Source: a virus. Taken from it: a stretch of DNA of 26,662 nt. The stretch is from positions 1 to 26,662 of IMG/VR virus record IMGVR_UViG_3300035183_000161; one strand, written 5' to 3'. Below, piece after piece: positions 19,061 through 26,662 of this stretch (within the stretch, counting starts at the first letter, position 1; each line of letters begins with the position of its first letter). Under the pieces are notes generated by a model. It did no database searches. It had not been told where the DNA came from and saw only the letters and a list, made by a program, of their open reading frames with translations. The position numbers were made by a program, and so were the translations under genes.

Positions 19061-19549
19061 ATGGCGCGCACACAGCCGACCACTTTCTCGAAGGATGTTG
19101 CATCGACGGACGACATCAAGCTGGATGACGTTCCGGTGGACCTCGATAAGGCTAAGACGTCAGGCGTCGACGAAGTCGTCGTCCCCGTCGAGGCCGACAT
19201 CAGCAAGCTGATGAAGGTCGACGCCTTCTACGCAGAGAAGGTGCTAGTCGCCTTCGCAGAGCCTGCCACCGAGAATGAGCCGCCGTTCGTTGAGGCGAAT
19301 GTCAATGGACACACATTCGTCCACCGCCGCGACATGCAGCCGGTCGAGGTTCCGCGGATCATCCTCGAGTACATCGCCCGCGCCAAGACGATGCGTGTGC
19401 GGACGGAGCGGAAGGTTCTGGAGGACGGGTCGGAGACGATGGTCCCGAAGGTGACATACTCGCCAGACTACCCATTCACCGTCCTGCATGACCCAAGTGG
19501 CGCAAAGGGCGTCGCTTGGCTGAAGAATGTCCTCTCTCAGCCCGGTTGA
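19061..19549 (+). CDS. Hypothetical structural-region protein, 162 residues
   Basis: The protein has a low-complexity, acidic N-terminal third (FSKDVASTDDIKLDDVPVDLDK), a central strand-rich part (AFYAEKVLVAFAEPATENEPPFVEANVNGHTF about 56-87), and a C-terminal part with YSPDYPFTVLHDPSG. It lies between the capsid terminator and the adaptor gene, so a head-completion or connector role is plausible, but I recognise no family. GGAG stands about 6 bases before the ATG. It ends three bases before the next gene. Confidence 0.75.
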   Translation: MARTQPTTFSKDVASTDDIKLDDVPVDLDKAKTSGVDEVVVPVEADISKLMKVDAFYAEKVLVAFAEPATENEPPFVEANVNGHTFVHRRDMQPVEVPRIILEYIARAKTMRVRTERKVLEDGSETMVPKVTYSPDYPFTVLHDPSGAKGVAWLKNVLSQPG

Positions 19550-19552
19550 TGA

Positions 19553-20233
19553 ATGAACTTCCTTCAGCTTGCACAGCGCGTCGCCCGTGAGGCTGGCGTC
19601 TCAGGGAGCGGACCAGCGTCAGTTGTCGGACAGACTGGCGAGATGTATCGCATCGTCAACTGGACGGCTGAGGCGTGGAGGAAGATTCAGGAGTACCGGC
19701 CAAACTGGCGGTGGATGCGTGACACAGCAACAACTACTACTGTGTCAGGGACAAACAGGTACTCACCATCCGGAGCGGCGCCGAACTTCGGTCTGACGCG
19801 GTGGGGAAGGTGGATCGTCACAAGCTTCTACATCACTTACCCATCCGGTCAGAACAGGGAGCTTGTGTACATGCCGTACGCCGACTTTCGGCGGCGGTTC
19901 ATTGTTCTGGCTCCCGCTACGGCTATGCCGACGCACGTCACAGAGGCGCCGAACGGCGACATCATCCTTGGCCCCACTCCTGATGCGGCGTACCCGCTCG
20001 TTGGCGACTACTACAAGAGCATTCAGGAGATGACGCAGAACAACGACACTCCTGAGATGCCTGCTGATTACCACGTCGCCATCGTCTACAGGGCGCTGAT
20101 GATGTACGCCAGATACGAGGCTGCGGCTGAGATCTATCAGGATGCGCTGAACAACTTCGATGAGGAGATGTCGCGCCTTGAGCGTGACCAGCTTGAGCAG
20201 CCACAGGTATACACGCAGACTCTGGTTGAGTAG
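19553..20233 (+). CDS. Head-to-tail adaptor protein
   Basis: The 226-residue protein matches the outline of podovirus adaptor proteins (SU10/P22 gp4-like): MNFLQLAQRVAREAGVSGSGP at the N-terminus, then GQTGEMYRIVNWTAEAWRKIQ (26-46) and PNWRWMRD. Later there is a helical C-terminus (HVAIVYRALMMYARYEAAAEIYQDALNNFDEEMSRLERD). Such a protein joins the portal ring to the tail nozzle. The nozzle-like gene follows immediately (stop TAG then ATG), as in short-tailed phages. Confidence comes from the conserved N-terminal pattern and the gene order. Confidence 0.85.
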   Translation: MNFLQLAQRVAREAGVSGSGPASVVGQTGEMYRIVNWTAEAWRKIQEYRPNWRWMRDTATTTTVSGTNRYSPSGAAPNFGLTRWGRWIVTSFYITYPSGQNRELVYMPYADFRRRFIVLAPATAMPTHVTEAPNGDIILGPTPDAAYPLVGDYYKSIQEMTQNNDTPEMPADYHVAIVYRALMMYARYEAAAEIYQDALNNFDEEMSRLERDQLEQPQVYTQTLVE

Positions 20234-22303
20234 ATGGCTGAAGTCAAGATGCCTCCTGTCCAGACGGAGTACTTCCCTCTGGTCGGCGGACTGAACGTTA
20301 TCGACCCGCAGATTGCCATCAAGCCCGGAGTGGCTATTGGTGCAGCAAATTACGAGGTTGCGCCAGAGGGTGGCTACTCAAGGGTCGGCGGGTACGAGAG
20401 GTTCGACGGTAGACCGAAGCCATCCGAAGCAGACTTCACTGTCCTCTTCGCTACCACGACGTTTTCTGCAACGGTTGCCGCTGGCCAGACGATCACAGGT
20501 GGTACGAGCAACGCCTCAGGCAAGATCATATCAGTCTCACCTGACTTCAAATACGTTGTCGTTACTAGGCAGTCTGGAGTCTTTCAGTTGGGCGAGAACC
20601 TGAATGTCTCGTCAGTAACAGTTGCTGTAAACGGGCCATCGAATACAGACTTGACGCAGTTTGACGACAACAAGTTTGCCGAAGCTGCGGCGAACGACTA
20701 CAGAACAGACATTCATGCCCCACCCGGGTCTGGCCCTGTGCGTGGCATATGGTCCCTGAAGGACGAGGTTTACTGCTTCAGGGACAACGCTGCAGCGACG
20801 CAGTGCATCATGTACAGGGCAACCGGCAGCGGGTGGCAGCAGGTGAGCCTCGGATTCGAGTTGAAGTTCAATAGCGGCGACACCGGAACAGCGATAGTCG
20901 ACGGCCAGACTGTCGTAGGCGGAACGAGCGGGGCAACAGGGGTCGTCAGGAGGGTGGTAGTCCAATCTGGGACGAACTGGGCTGCAGCGACTCCGTGCTC
21001 AGGTCGCCTCATCTTTTCGTCCATTACAGGGACGTTCCAGAACGGTGAAGAAATCAGGGTATCTGGAGTCAGGCGCGCAACGTGCGTAGGTACGCAGAGC
21101 GCGATCACGCTGCAGCCGGGTGGTCGGTTCGAGTTCGATAACTACAACTTCACCGGTAGCGCCGATACACTCAGGATGTACGGGTGCGACGGCGTAAACC
21201 GTGGCTTCGAGTTCGATGGGAACACCTTCGTCCCGATTGAAACCGGGATGACTCAAGACTCCCCGAAGTTCGTCAGGTGCCACAAGGGGCACCTCTTCTT
21301 CGCGTTCAAGGGGTCTCTGCAGCACAGTTCAATCGGCGAGCCGTACAGGTGGTCTGTCATCGTCGGAGGAGCATCCGAACTTGGGCTCGGTGACGAGTGT
21401 ACCGGGCTACATGTCGTGTCCGGCTCTGAGGGTGTTGCCGCACTGATGGTGTTCTGCAGGAACAGGATCAGGGTGCTCTACGGCAACTCGTCTGCAGACT
21501 GGAATCTGGTTGCCCTGTCAGACACGACAGGCGCAATTCCGTACACGACACAAACCGTAGTATCCCCGGTATTCCTTGATGACCTTGGGATTACGACAGC
21601 CGACCAGTCGCTGAAATTCGGCAACTTCGAACAGGGGATCATCTCTGACAAGATTTCCCCACTACTGTCCGGGATCGTGTCTGACGCAGTCGCATCGACA
21701 GTAGTCAGGACGAGGAACCAGTACAAGCTATTCTTCAAGAACGGGTACGGACTCACGGTCACGTTCAGGGGTGTACAGATAATTGGCATCATGCCGTTCA
21801 ACTTCCCTGTGACCGTCAGTTGCATATGCAATGCAGAGATCAACGGGAAGGAAACAATCCTGTTTGGCGCAACCGACGGGTTCGTGTACGAGCTAAACAG
21901 GGGAAGGAGTTTCGACGGGGCCGAGATTCAGGCGACCCTGAGGCCAGCGTTCAACCACAGCCGCACCCCAAGGACTAGGAAGCGGTATAGGAAGGCTATC
22001 TTCGAACTTAAGCCTACATCGGCGTGTACTCTGTCGATACAGCCAGAGTTCAGCTACGGCAACGGTGACGCGCAGACGCACACGATCTGGGATCAGTCTG
22101 TCACTGGACTTGGTGGCCGGTGGGACACGTCGAACTGGGACAGGTTCTACTGGGACAGCAACGAGTTCACGAGCATAGAGGTGAAGCTGGATGGGGTCGG
22201 GACGAATATCTCGTTCACGATCATCAGCAAGACTTCGAATGAGTTGCCCCACACCATTCAGGGTGTAACTCTCCATTACACCCCAAGACGTTTGGAGAGG
22301 TAG
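20234..22303 (+). CDS. Tail nozzle / tail-tubular-B-like protein
   Basis: The 689-residue, beta-rich protein starts FPLVGGLNVIDPQIAIKPGVAIGAANYEVAPEGGYSRVGGYERFDG (14-59), the typical N-terminus of podovirus tail-tube or nozzle proteins. Repeated strands in the middle and late parts (GHLFFAFKGSLQHSSIGEPYRW; FCRNRIRVLYGNSS) fit a beta-propeller, and the C-terminus has WDTSNWDRFYWDSN. Two similar modules of about 45-56 residues are inserted in the N-terminal half, at about 82-126 and 222-277 (GQTITGGTSNASG and GQTVVGGTSGATG; GVFQLGENLNVS and GTFQNGEEIRVS). It follows the adaptor directly, as expected for the tail channel. It overlaps nothing, and the next gene starts after its stop. Confidence 0.85.
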   Translation: MAEVKMPPVQTEYFPLVGGLNVIDPQIAIKPGVAIGAANYEVAPEGGYSRVGGYERFDGRPKPSEADFTVLFATTTFSATVAAGQTITGGTSNASGKIISVSPDFKYVVVTRQSGVFQLGENLNVSSVTVAVNGPSNTDLTQFDDNKFAEAAANDYRTDIHAPPGSGPVRGIWSLKDEVYCFRDNAAATQCIMYRATGSGWQQVSLGFELKFNSGDTGTAIVDGQTVVGGTSGATGVVRRVVVQSGTNWAAATPCSGRLIFSSITGTFQNGEEIRVSGVRRATCVGTQSAITLQPGGRFEFDNYNFTGSADTLRMYGCDGVNRGFEFDGNTFVPIETGMTQDSPKFVRCHKGHLFFAFKGSLQHSSIGEPYRWSVIVGGASELGLGDECTGLHVVSGSEGVAALMVFCRNRIRVLYGNSSADWNLVALSDTTGAIPYTTQTVVSPVFLDDLGITTADQSLKFGNFEQGIISDKISPLLSGIVSDAVASTVVRTRNQYKLFFKNGYGLTVTFRGVQIIGIMPFNFPVTVSCICNAEINGKETILFGATDGFVYELNRGRSFDGAEIQATLRPAFNHSRTPRTRKRYRKAIFELKPTSACTLSIQPEFSYGNGDAQTHTIWDQSVTGLGGRWDTSNWDRFYWDSNEFTSIEVKLDGVGTNISFTIISKTSNELPHTIQGVTLHYTPRRLER

Positions 22304-23410
22304 ATGGCAAACAACTACTACACGAGGGTGTTCAACGCTGCGCCAGACACTAGGGCGCGCTCTGGCGACGTGAAGGCTGAGTACGACAACATAGTTACTG
22401 CCTTCGACAAGCTACCTCAGCCTCACCCGACACTGAAGGGATTCAACGAGCCAATCGTTGTCGGCACACCTACGCAAGATGGACACGCGGCCCCAAAGTC
22501 GTTCGTCGCGTCATTCACTGGTAATGGAATCCTGATCGGAACGTCGTCGACGAACGTGTCATTCGGAACAGGCGCCAAGACATTCTCGCTCACAGAGTCA
22601 GTCGCGAGATCTTGGGTTGTAGGGACTGAGCTTAAGGTCGTCTCACAGACAGACAACTCGAAGTACATGGTCGGGAAGGTGACGTCCTACTCTCACCCGA
22701 GCGTCACCATCAACGTTGTGCATACCAACCAGACTTCTGGGTCCGATTCATCGTGGGTCATCGCGCCAGCGATGGTGTCGGTCGCAACGCGGTTTCCTTC
22801 TGGTAGCGCGTCGCAGCCGGGGCTATATGCTGAAGACTACCCGACGACTGGCTTGTATGCTGCGCTCAATCAGCTTGGGATTTCGATCAACGGGGCGTCC
22901 GTTGCCCTGATTACCACGTCGGCATTCACGTTCAGCGTCGCACCTACGTACAACGCTGACCCGGCGTCAGCAAACGCGCTCGCTCGAAAGAGCTACGTCG
23001 ACGCTGCCGACGCTGCGACGCTTTCGTCTGCAAACTCGTACTCTGATACGCAGCTTACGTCCGGCACGGTGACGGTAACGAACAAGACGTACACGAACCC
23101 GGGCCACACGACGCAGACGCTCACCGACGGAGCAACCGTCTCGTGGGATATGAACTTGGGCCACATCGCTACGCTGACGCTCGGCGGAAACAGGGCCATC
23201 AGTAACCCGGCCAACCTGAAGGCCGGGAGCGCGCTGCTGATCCTGAAGCAGGATGCAACTGGCGGAAGGACGGTGACTTGGGGGTCAGCGTACAAGTGGC
23301 CATCAGGTACTCCACCGGCTCTATCGTCGGCGGCTAATGCCACCGACATCATCACCTTCGTCTCTGACGGGACGAATCTTTACGGCAACATACTTAGAGG
23401 GTTCGCATGA
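22304..23410 (+). CDS. Tail fibre-like protein
   Basis: The 368-residue protein opens with NNYYTRVFNAAPDTRARSGDVKAEYDNI (3-30), a start I associate with phage tail-associated fibre proteins. Central strands (SFVASFTGNGILIGTSSTNVSFG) and YPTTGLYAALNQLGISINGASVALI (about 179-203) resemble bacteriophage fibre-shaft modules. The C-terminal part (TLTLGGNRAISNPANLKAGSALLILKQDATGGRTVTWGSAYKWPSG, about 289-335) matches a repeated phage fibre domain. It probably forms trimers attached to the tail. It follows the nozzle gene and overlaps the next start (ATGA). Confidence 0.85.
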   Translation: MANNYYTRVFNAAPDTRARSGDVKAEYDNIVTAFDKLPQPHPTLKGFNEPIVVGTPTQDGHAAPKSFVASFTGNGILIGTSSTNVSFGTGAKTFSLTESVARSWVVGTELKVVSQTDNSKYMVGKVTSYSHPSVTINVVHTNQTSGSDSSWVIAPAMVSVATRFPSGSASQPGLYAEDYPTTGLYAALNQLGISINGASVALITTSAFTFSVAPTYNADPASANALARKSYVDAADAATLSSANSYSDTQLTSGTVTVTNKTYTNPGHTTQTLTDGATVSWDMNLGHIATLTLGGNRAISNPANLKAGSALLILKQDATGGRTVTWGSAYKWPSGTPPALSSAANATDIITFVSDGTNLYGNILRGFA

Positions 23411-23847
23411 ACGAAGACGCCATCAAACTGAAGGGCAAGTTCCGGTTCGAACTTGTTGGCCCCGACGGCACCATCAAGCAGGTGGAGGAGTCGGAGAATC
23501 TTGTCGTGACGAGTGGCCGCAACCACGTCGCATCCCGCCTCGTCGGTACTGCGCAAGCTGTCATGTCGCACATGGCTGTAGGAAGCTCCGGTACCGCGCC
23601 AGCGCTTGGCGACACGACGCTCGGCGGCGAGCTTGGACGCGTCGCTCTCTCCGGCTGGAGCGCTAGCAACAACGTCGCAACAGCGACCGCGTCGTTCGGC
23701 GCAGGTGTGGCTACTGGTACGCTTCAGGAGGTTGGCCTGTTCAATGCCTCCTCCGGTGGGACGATGCTGTGCCGCTCCACGTATAGCTCCATCGTCAAGG
23801 GCTCCGCAGACACGCTGAACGTCACGTACACCGTCACCGCCTCCTGA
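23407..23847 (+). CDS. Small tail fibre-associated protein
   Basis: The 146-residue protein has the pattern ESENLVVTSGRNHVASRLVG (28-47), then AVGSSGTAPALGDTTLGGELGR, then GTLQEVGLFNASSGGTMLCRSTY near 104-126, an outline common in phage tail fibre-associated proteins. It may form part of the fibre tip or an assembly partner. It overlaps the previous gene by four bases. The next gene follows after 30 bases, with no clear promoter. Confidence 0.78.
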   Translation: MNEDAIKLKGKFRFELVGPDGTIKQVEESENLVVTSGRNHVASRLVGTAQAVMSHMAVGSSGTAPALGDTTLGGELGRVALSGWSASNNVATATASFGAGVATGTLQEVGLFNASSGGTMLCRSTYSSIVKGSADTLNVTYTVTAS

Positions 23848-23877
23848 TCCCGGCGCCCCGGATGTAGGCTGAGTACG

Positions 23878-25359
23878 ATGCTTCTGCCTGTCATCCTGAC
23901 GGGGCACGATTACAGGATCGAGGTAAACGATGTCGCCGTCCAGTCAGATTCAGCCGCCGCTGCTGTTAACAGGGTTCTGCAGGAAGCAGATGTTGTCTAT
24001 GTTGCTGACGATGCCCAGCCGCAAGTCACGTTCTTCCTGCAGCAGTCTGACGACGTATTCATTTCTGACTTTGCGGCACCATCTGTCGCTATAGGTCTGT
24101 CGGTCGCGGAGTCTGTAATGCTGCTACCGGTCGTTCTAACCGCCCAAGAATACAACCGGACAGTCAACGACTCCGTGTCTGTATCAGACTCCGTTGCTAC
24201 CGCAGCAGCGTTCAACCTTTCTGTCTCAGATTCGTTTGCGAACTCTGATTCCGCGCAGGCTGGCCCTGAGAAGAACATGAGCGCATCTGAGACTGTGGTG
24301 GTGTCTGACGCTCCGTCGAACAGTCTGACGATGAACAGTACTCTTGGGGCCGACACGACGACGCTATCTGACAGCGCAAGCACGTCTCTGGATATGAACA
24401 GGACGCTAGGCGCAGACGCAGTCTCTATGTCAGACTCTGAGTCCAGCGCGCTGGACATGAACAGGACGCTCGGTTCAGATTCAGTCTCGATGTCCGACTC
24501 CGCGTCGCCAACGCTCGTTCCGGGTGATATAACGGTCAACCTGACAATATCGTCAAGCACATACAACTACAACATCTGGAACGCTGTCGTTGCACAGCTT
24601 GGGTACACGCCGACGGTAAAGGTAAATTGTACGCTGACCATCAACTCCGGAGTGATCGTTGGGTCGACAAGCACGTCGTCACCGGCTCTCGACACAGGTA
24701 CCGGTTGGCCAACGAACTCGACGATCACTGTCGTCAACAACGGGACGATACAGGGCAAGGGCGGAAAAGGTGGAGATGGTCCAGCGCCTCCATCATTTGA
24801 CGGTACTGTCGCTGGCAACGCAGGAGAGAACGGCGGGGACGCAATCTCACTACATTGGCCTGTAACCATCAACAACACGAACGGTTACATTTGGGGAGGA
24901 GGAGGCGGCGGAGGAAGTTCTGGAAGTGGAAAGTCGACTGTTGCTGGAACTCTTGCGCTTGGTGGGAGTGGCGGCTCAGGAGGAGCAGGCACAAACGCTG
25001 GTGCGGGCGGAGCTAGGGATCCCACAGCAACTGGTGGCACAGGCGGAACACCAAGCGACGGGAACGCAGGATCGCAGAGCGCAGGCGGCGGCGCGGTGCC
25101 ATCAGTTACTAGGACATCGTCAATATTTAGAATTAAAACAGACGCTGGCGGCGCAGGAGGCGGACCCGGACAAGCAGGAAGCAGTGGCGGCACCTGCTAT
25201 TCAGATGAGTACGATTCAGAACTTAATCAATGGGTTAACAATAGTTTTAGCGCTGGCGGCTCAGGCGGTGCCGCAGGGTACGCGGTACGAAGGAACTCGA
25301 ACTCCGTTACATGGACTGGCGGGAACAACAGCACACAGGTCAAAGGTTTGGATGCATAA
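23878..25359 (+). CDS. Glycine-rich receptor-binding adhesin candidate
   Basis: The 493-residue protein has three regions. Residues 1-215 carry serine- and aspartate-rich repeats (SVSDS, SMSDS), including two copies of a 25-residue start (MLLPVILTG at 1 and MLLPVVLTA at 81) and three 21-residue units at 152, 173 and 194. Residues about 216-290 are beta-rich. From 292 to 467 runs a series of glycine-rich segments (GKGGKGGDG, a seven-glycine run at 340-346, GGSGGSGGAG, GGAGGGPG, GGSGGAAG) separated by short loops. This resembles polyglycine-II sandwich adhesins of the T4-like gp38 type, where glycine cores hold variable loops for receptor binding. No signal peptide is seen. The assignment is by composition. 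Confidence 0.75.
   Translation: MLLPVILTGHDYRIEVNDVAVQSDSAAAAVNRVLQEADVVYVADDAQPQVTFFLQQSDDVFISDFAAPSVAIGLSVAESVMLLPVVLTAQEYNRTVNDSVSVSDSVATAAAFNLSVSDSFANSDSAQAGPEKNMSASETVVVSDAPSNSLTMNSTLGADTTTLSDSASTSLDMNRTLGADAVSMSDSESSALDMNRTLGSDSVSMSDSASPTLVPGDITVNLTISSSTYNYNIWNAVVAQLGYTPTVKVNCTLTINSGVIVGSTSTSSPALDTGTGWPTNSTITVVNNGTIQGKGGKGGDGPAPPSFDGTVAGNAGENGGDAISLHWPVTINNTNGYIWGGGGGGGSSGSGKSTVAGTLALGGSGGSGGAGTNAGAGGARDPTATGGTGGTPSDGNAGSQSAGGGAVPSVTRTSSIFRIKTDAGGAGGGPGQAGSSGGTCYSDEYDSELNQWVNNSFSAGGSGGAAGYAVRRNSNSVTWTGGNNSTQVKGLDA
24331..24519 (+). repeat. Three 63-bp coding repeats in the adhesin
   Basis: Three consecutive 21-residue units start with MNSTLGAD, MNRTLGAD and MNRTLGSD (residues 152, 173, 194). 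DNA similarity is high around GATATGAACAGGACGCT and GACATGAACAGGACGCT, suggesting a fairly recent duplication. Confidence 0.8.
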
Positions 25360-25368
25360 GGAAGCGAG

Positions 25369-26490
25369 ATGGCTGTACTGAAAACATACCTGCCTCAGTA
25401 TGAGGATGGAATGTCACCGTATACTTACGGTAGCAAGCCTCCGTCGACGACTTCTGGCAATCAGAACAACGTCACTACAGGTTTATACAGTAGCTCTGGG
25501 CCTGTTACTGGTGGCCAAAGTTCTGGCTCGCTGCAGCCGCCTCCTCCTCCAAATACTACGATTCAGAGCACGCCCCCGGCTCCAACACCTTCTCCTGCGC
25601 CGTCTCCATCTCCAGCACCAACTCCTGCTCCGTCTACGTGGCAATCTACAAACCAGATTCCAACTCCGCCGACGATCACTGCTCCACCTGTTCCTCCCGC
25701 TCCGCCAGCCGCGACGGTCACTCCGGTCACAAGGAACGTGTCGCAGGACGAGACTGTGGAGAGCCGTCTTGGTGGTCTGCTTACTCGTGGGAACCCGCTA
25801 CTTGAGCTTGCGGTGACGCGAGCGCAGCAGCAGGCTGCCGCACGTGGACTCCTGAATAGCTCAATCGCAGCAGAAGCTGGTCAGGCAGCGGTCATCCAGA
25901 ATGCCCTCCCGATTGCATCACAAGATGCATCCACGTACAACAAGGTTCTGTCTGAGAACCTGAACTACATGAATCAGGCCGCGCAAATGAATGCGGCTGA
26001 ACAGAACAAGTTCGGGCTTCAGTCGCAGCAGCTTGCGTCCGACCTGCAGAAGCTCGCCATGAGCGGCAACATCGAGCTTCAGAAGCAGTACCTTCAGAGT
26101 GCGTACAACCTCGAAGAGAAGCGCGTCGAGGCACAGTATCAGCAGCTACTGAGGGGGTCCGCGTCTGCGACTCAGGTCTACCAGCAGATGCAGCAGAACG
26201 TTGCCAACATCATGATGAACAAGGACTTGGATGCCGCCTCGAAGACGCGTCTGGTTGCTGAGCAGGTTGAGCTTACACGCGGAGCCCTGCGGATCATCGG
26301 GTCGATGGCTGGAGACATCAACCTAGTCAGCCAGCTTGATGACATCCTGAAGCCGGGTGTGAAAATTGCGGTTCCGCCGCCTCCTCCGCCACCGCCTCCT
26401 CCGCCGCCTCCGCCGCCACCGCAGATTCTACCGCCGCCAAATTATCCGCCATATTATCCATATTACCCCGGCTACGCTGATGGCCCGTGA
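25369..26490 (+). CDS. Internal virion / ejection-like protein with polyproline
   Basis: The 373-residue protein has a proline-rich N-terminal third (about 57-118, PPPPP and repeated PAPSPSPAPTP), a helical middle (about 125-330, QQAAARGLLNSSIAAEAGQAAVIQNALPIASQDASTYN) and 16 consecutive prolines at 336-351, then a tyrosine- and proline-rich end (PPPNYPPYYPYYPGYADGP). The ARGLLNSSIAAEAGQ...ALPIASQDA stretch recalls internal or ejection proteins of short-tailed phages, which leave the head with the DNA. Family membership is not certain. It follows the adhesin after nine bases and precedes a hydrophobic protein, as ejection genes often do. Confidence 0.75.
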   Translation: MAVLKTYLPQYEDGMSPYTYGSKPPSTTSGNQNNVTTGLYSSSGPVTGGQSSGSLQPPPPPNTTIQSTPPAPTPSPAPSPSPAPTPAPSTWQSTNQIPTPPTITAPPVPPAPPAATVTPVTRNVSQDETVESRLGGLLTRGNPLLELAVTRAQQQAAARGLLNSSIAAEAGQAAVIQNALPIASQDASTYNKVLSENLNYMNQAAQMNAAEQNKFGLQSQQLASDLQKLAMSGNIELQKQYLQSAYNLEEKRVEAQYQQLLRGSASATQVYQQMQQNVANIMMNKDLDAASKTRLVAEQVELTRGALRIIGSMAGDINLVSQLDDILKPGVKIAVPPPPPPPPPPPPPPPPQILPPPNYPPYYPYYPGYADGP

Positions 26491-26508
26491 CCGAAATGGA
26501 GTTGACAG

Positions 26509-26662
26509 ATGGGACTCGGTAACTTTCTGAAGAGTATCGTCAAGGTTGTCGCAATCGTTGCTGCAGTCGTTTCTGTCGTTGGGCTGGTTGCGCCAGCATT
26601 TGGTGAGATGGTGACTGGTGCGCTCTCCAGCATCGGTAGCTCCATTGCGAGCACTGTTTCGA
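26509..26662 (+). CDS. Hydrophobic protein, truncated by window end
   Basis: The frame from ATG 26509 stays open to the last base, so only the first 51 residues are visible. GGAG (26498-26501) stands 7 bases upstream. The visible part is hydrophobic (IVKVVAIVAAVVSVVGLVAPAFG) followed by small residues (GALSSIGSSIAST). Position after the polyproline gene suggests a membrane-interacting internal virion or ejection protein; the full length is needed to judge. Confidence 0.6.
   Translation, partial: MGLGNFLKSIVKVVAIVAAVVSVVGLVAPAFGEMVTGALSSIGSSIASTVS

Noticed and set aside
1-26662. CRISPR array, insertion sequence, integrase or attachment site
   Set aside because: No regularly spaced identical repeats, transposase motifs, recombinase motifs or flanking repeats were seen; the repeats present are in coding regions and degenerate.

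Overview
The window is the lysis and virion-morphogenesis part of a tailed double-stranded DNA bacteriophage with a GC-rich genome. The host is probably Gram-negative, because the lysis cassette carries a spanin pair that includes an outer-membrane lipoprotein. The major capsid protein resembles the N4-gp56 family. A head-to-tail adaptor is followed directly by a large nozzle-like protein, and no tape measure, tail tube or sheath gene is seen here, so a short-tailed (podovirus) particle is most likely. No integrase, repressor or replication gene lies in the window.

Layout: 44-118 is a Met (CAT) tRNA with initiator-like features. 136-1622 is the lysis cassette: a tiny membrane protein, an M15 peptidase endolysin, a holin-like protein, an i-spanin, and an o-spanin nested inside the i-spanin gene. 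1597-2902 holds small unknown genes joined by stop/start overlaps, ending in two proteins with export signals. 2906-3296 is a separate minus-strand unit: one 84-residue gene with its own promoter and terminator. 3335-8170 holds two small genes, the small terminase, a tiny membrane protein, the large terminase and the portal. 8182-16039 is a long accessory block of virion and accessory proteins: a coiled-coil protein, a protein ending in a cysteinyl-tRNA-synthetase-like domain, a winged helix protein, an exported HNH nuclease, an apiosidase-like glycoside hydrolase, jelly-roll fibre-like proteins and a protein made of 21-residue repeats. 16043-19048 is the capsid module (small protein, scaffold, major capsid protein, two small proteins), bounded by a candidate promoter and a strong terminator. 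19061-26662 is the tail and receptor-binding module: adaptor, nozzle, fibre proteins, a glycine-rich adhesin, a polyproline internal-virion-like protein and a truncated gene at the window edge.

All genes except the 84-residue one are on the plus strand, and most overlap the next by 1-8 bases, so they are probably translated as coupled operons. The terminases and portal package DNA into the shell built by the scaffold and capsid protein. The adaptor and nozzle close the head, and the fibres, glycosidase and adhesin recognise and process the cell surface. The lysis genes then release progeny. Stretches over 300 bases without a gene do not occur; the longest is about 130 bases at 3205-3334, which holds regulatory sequence.
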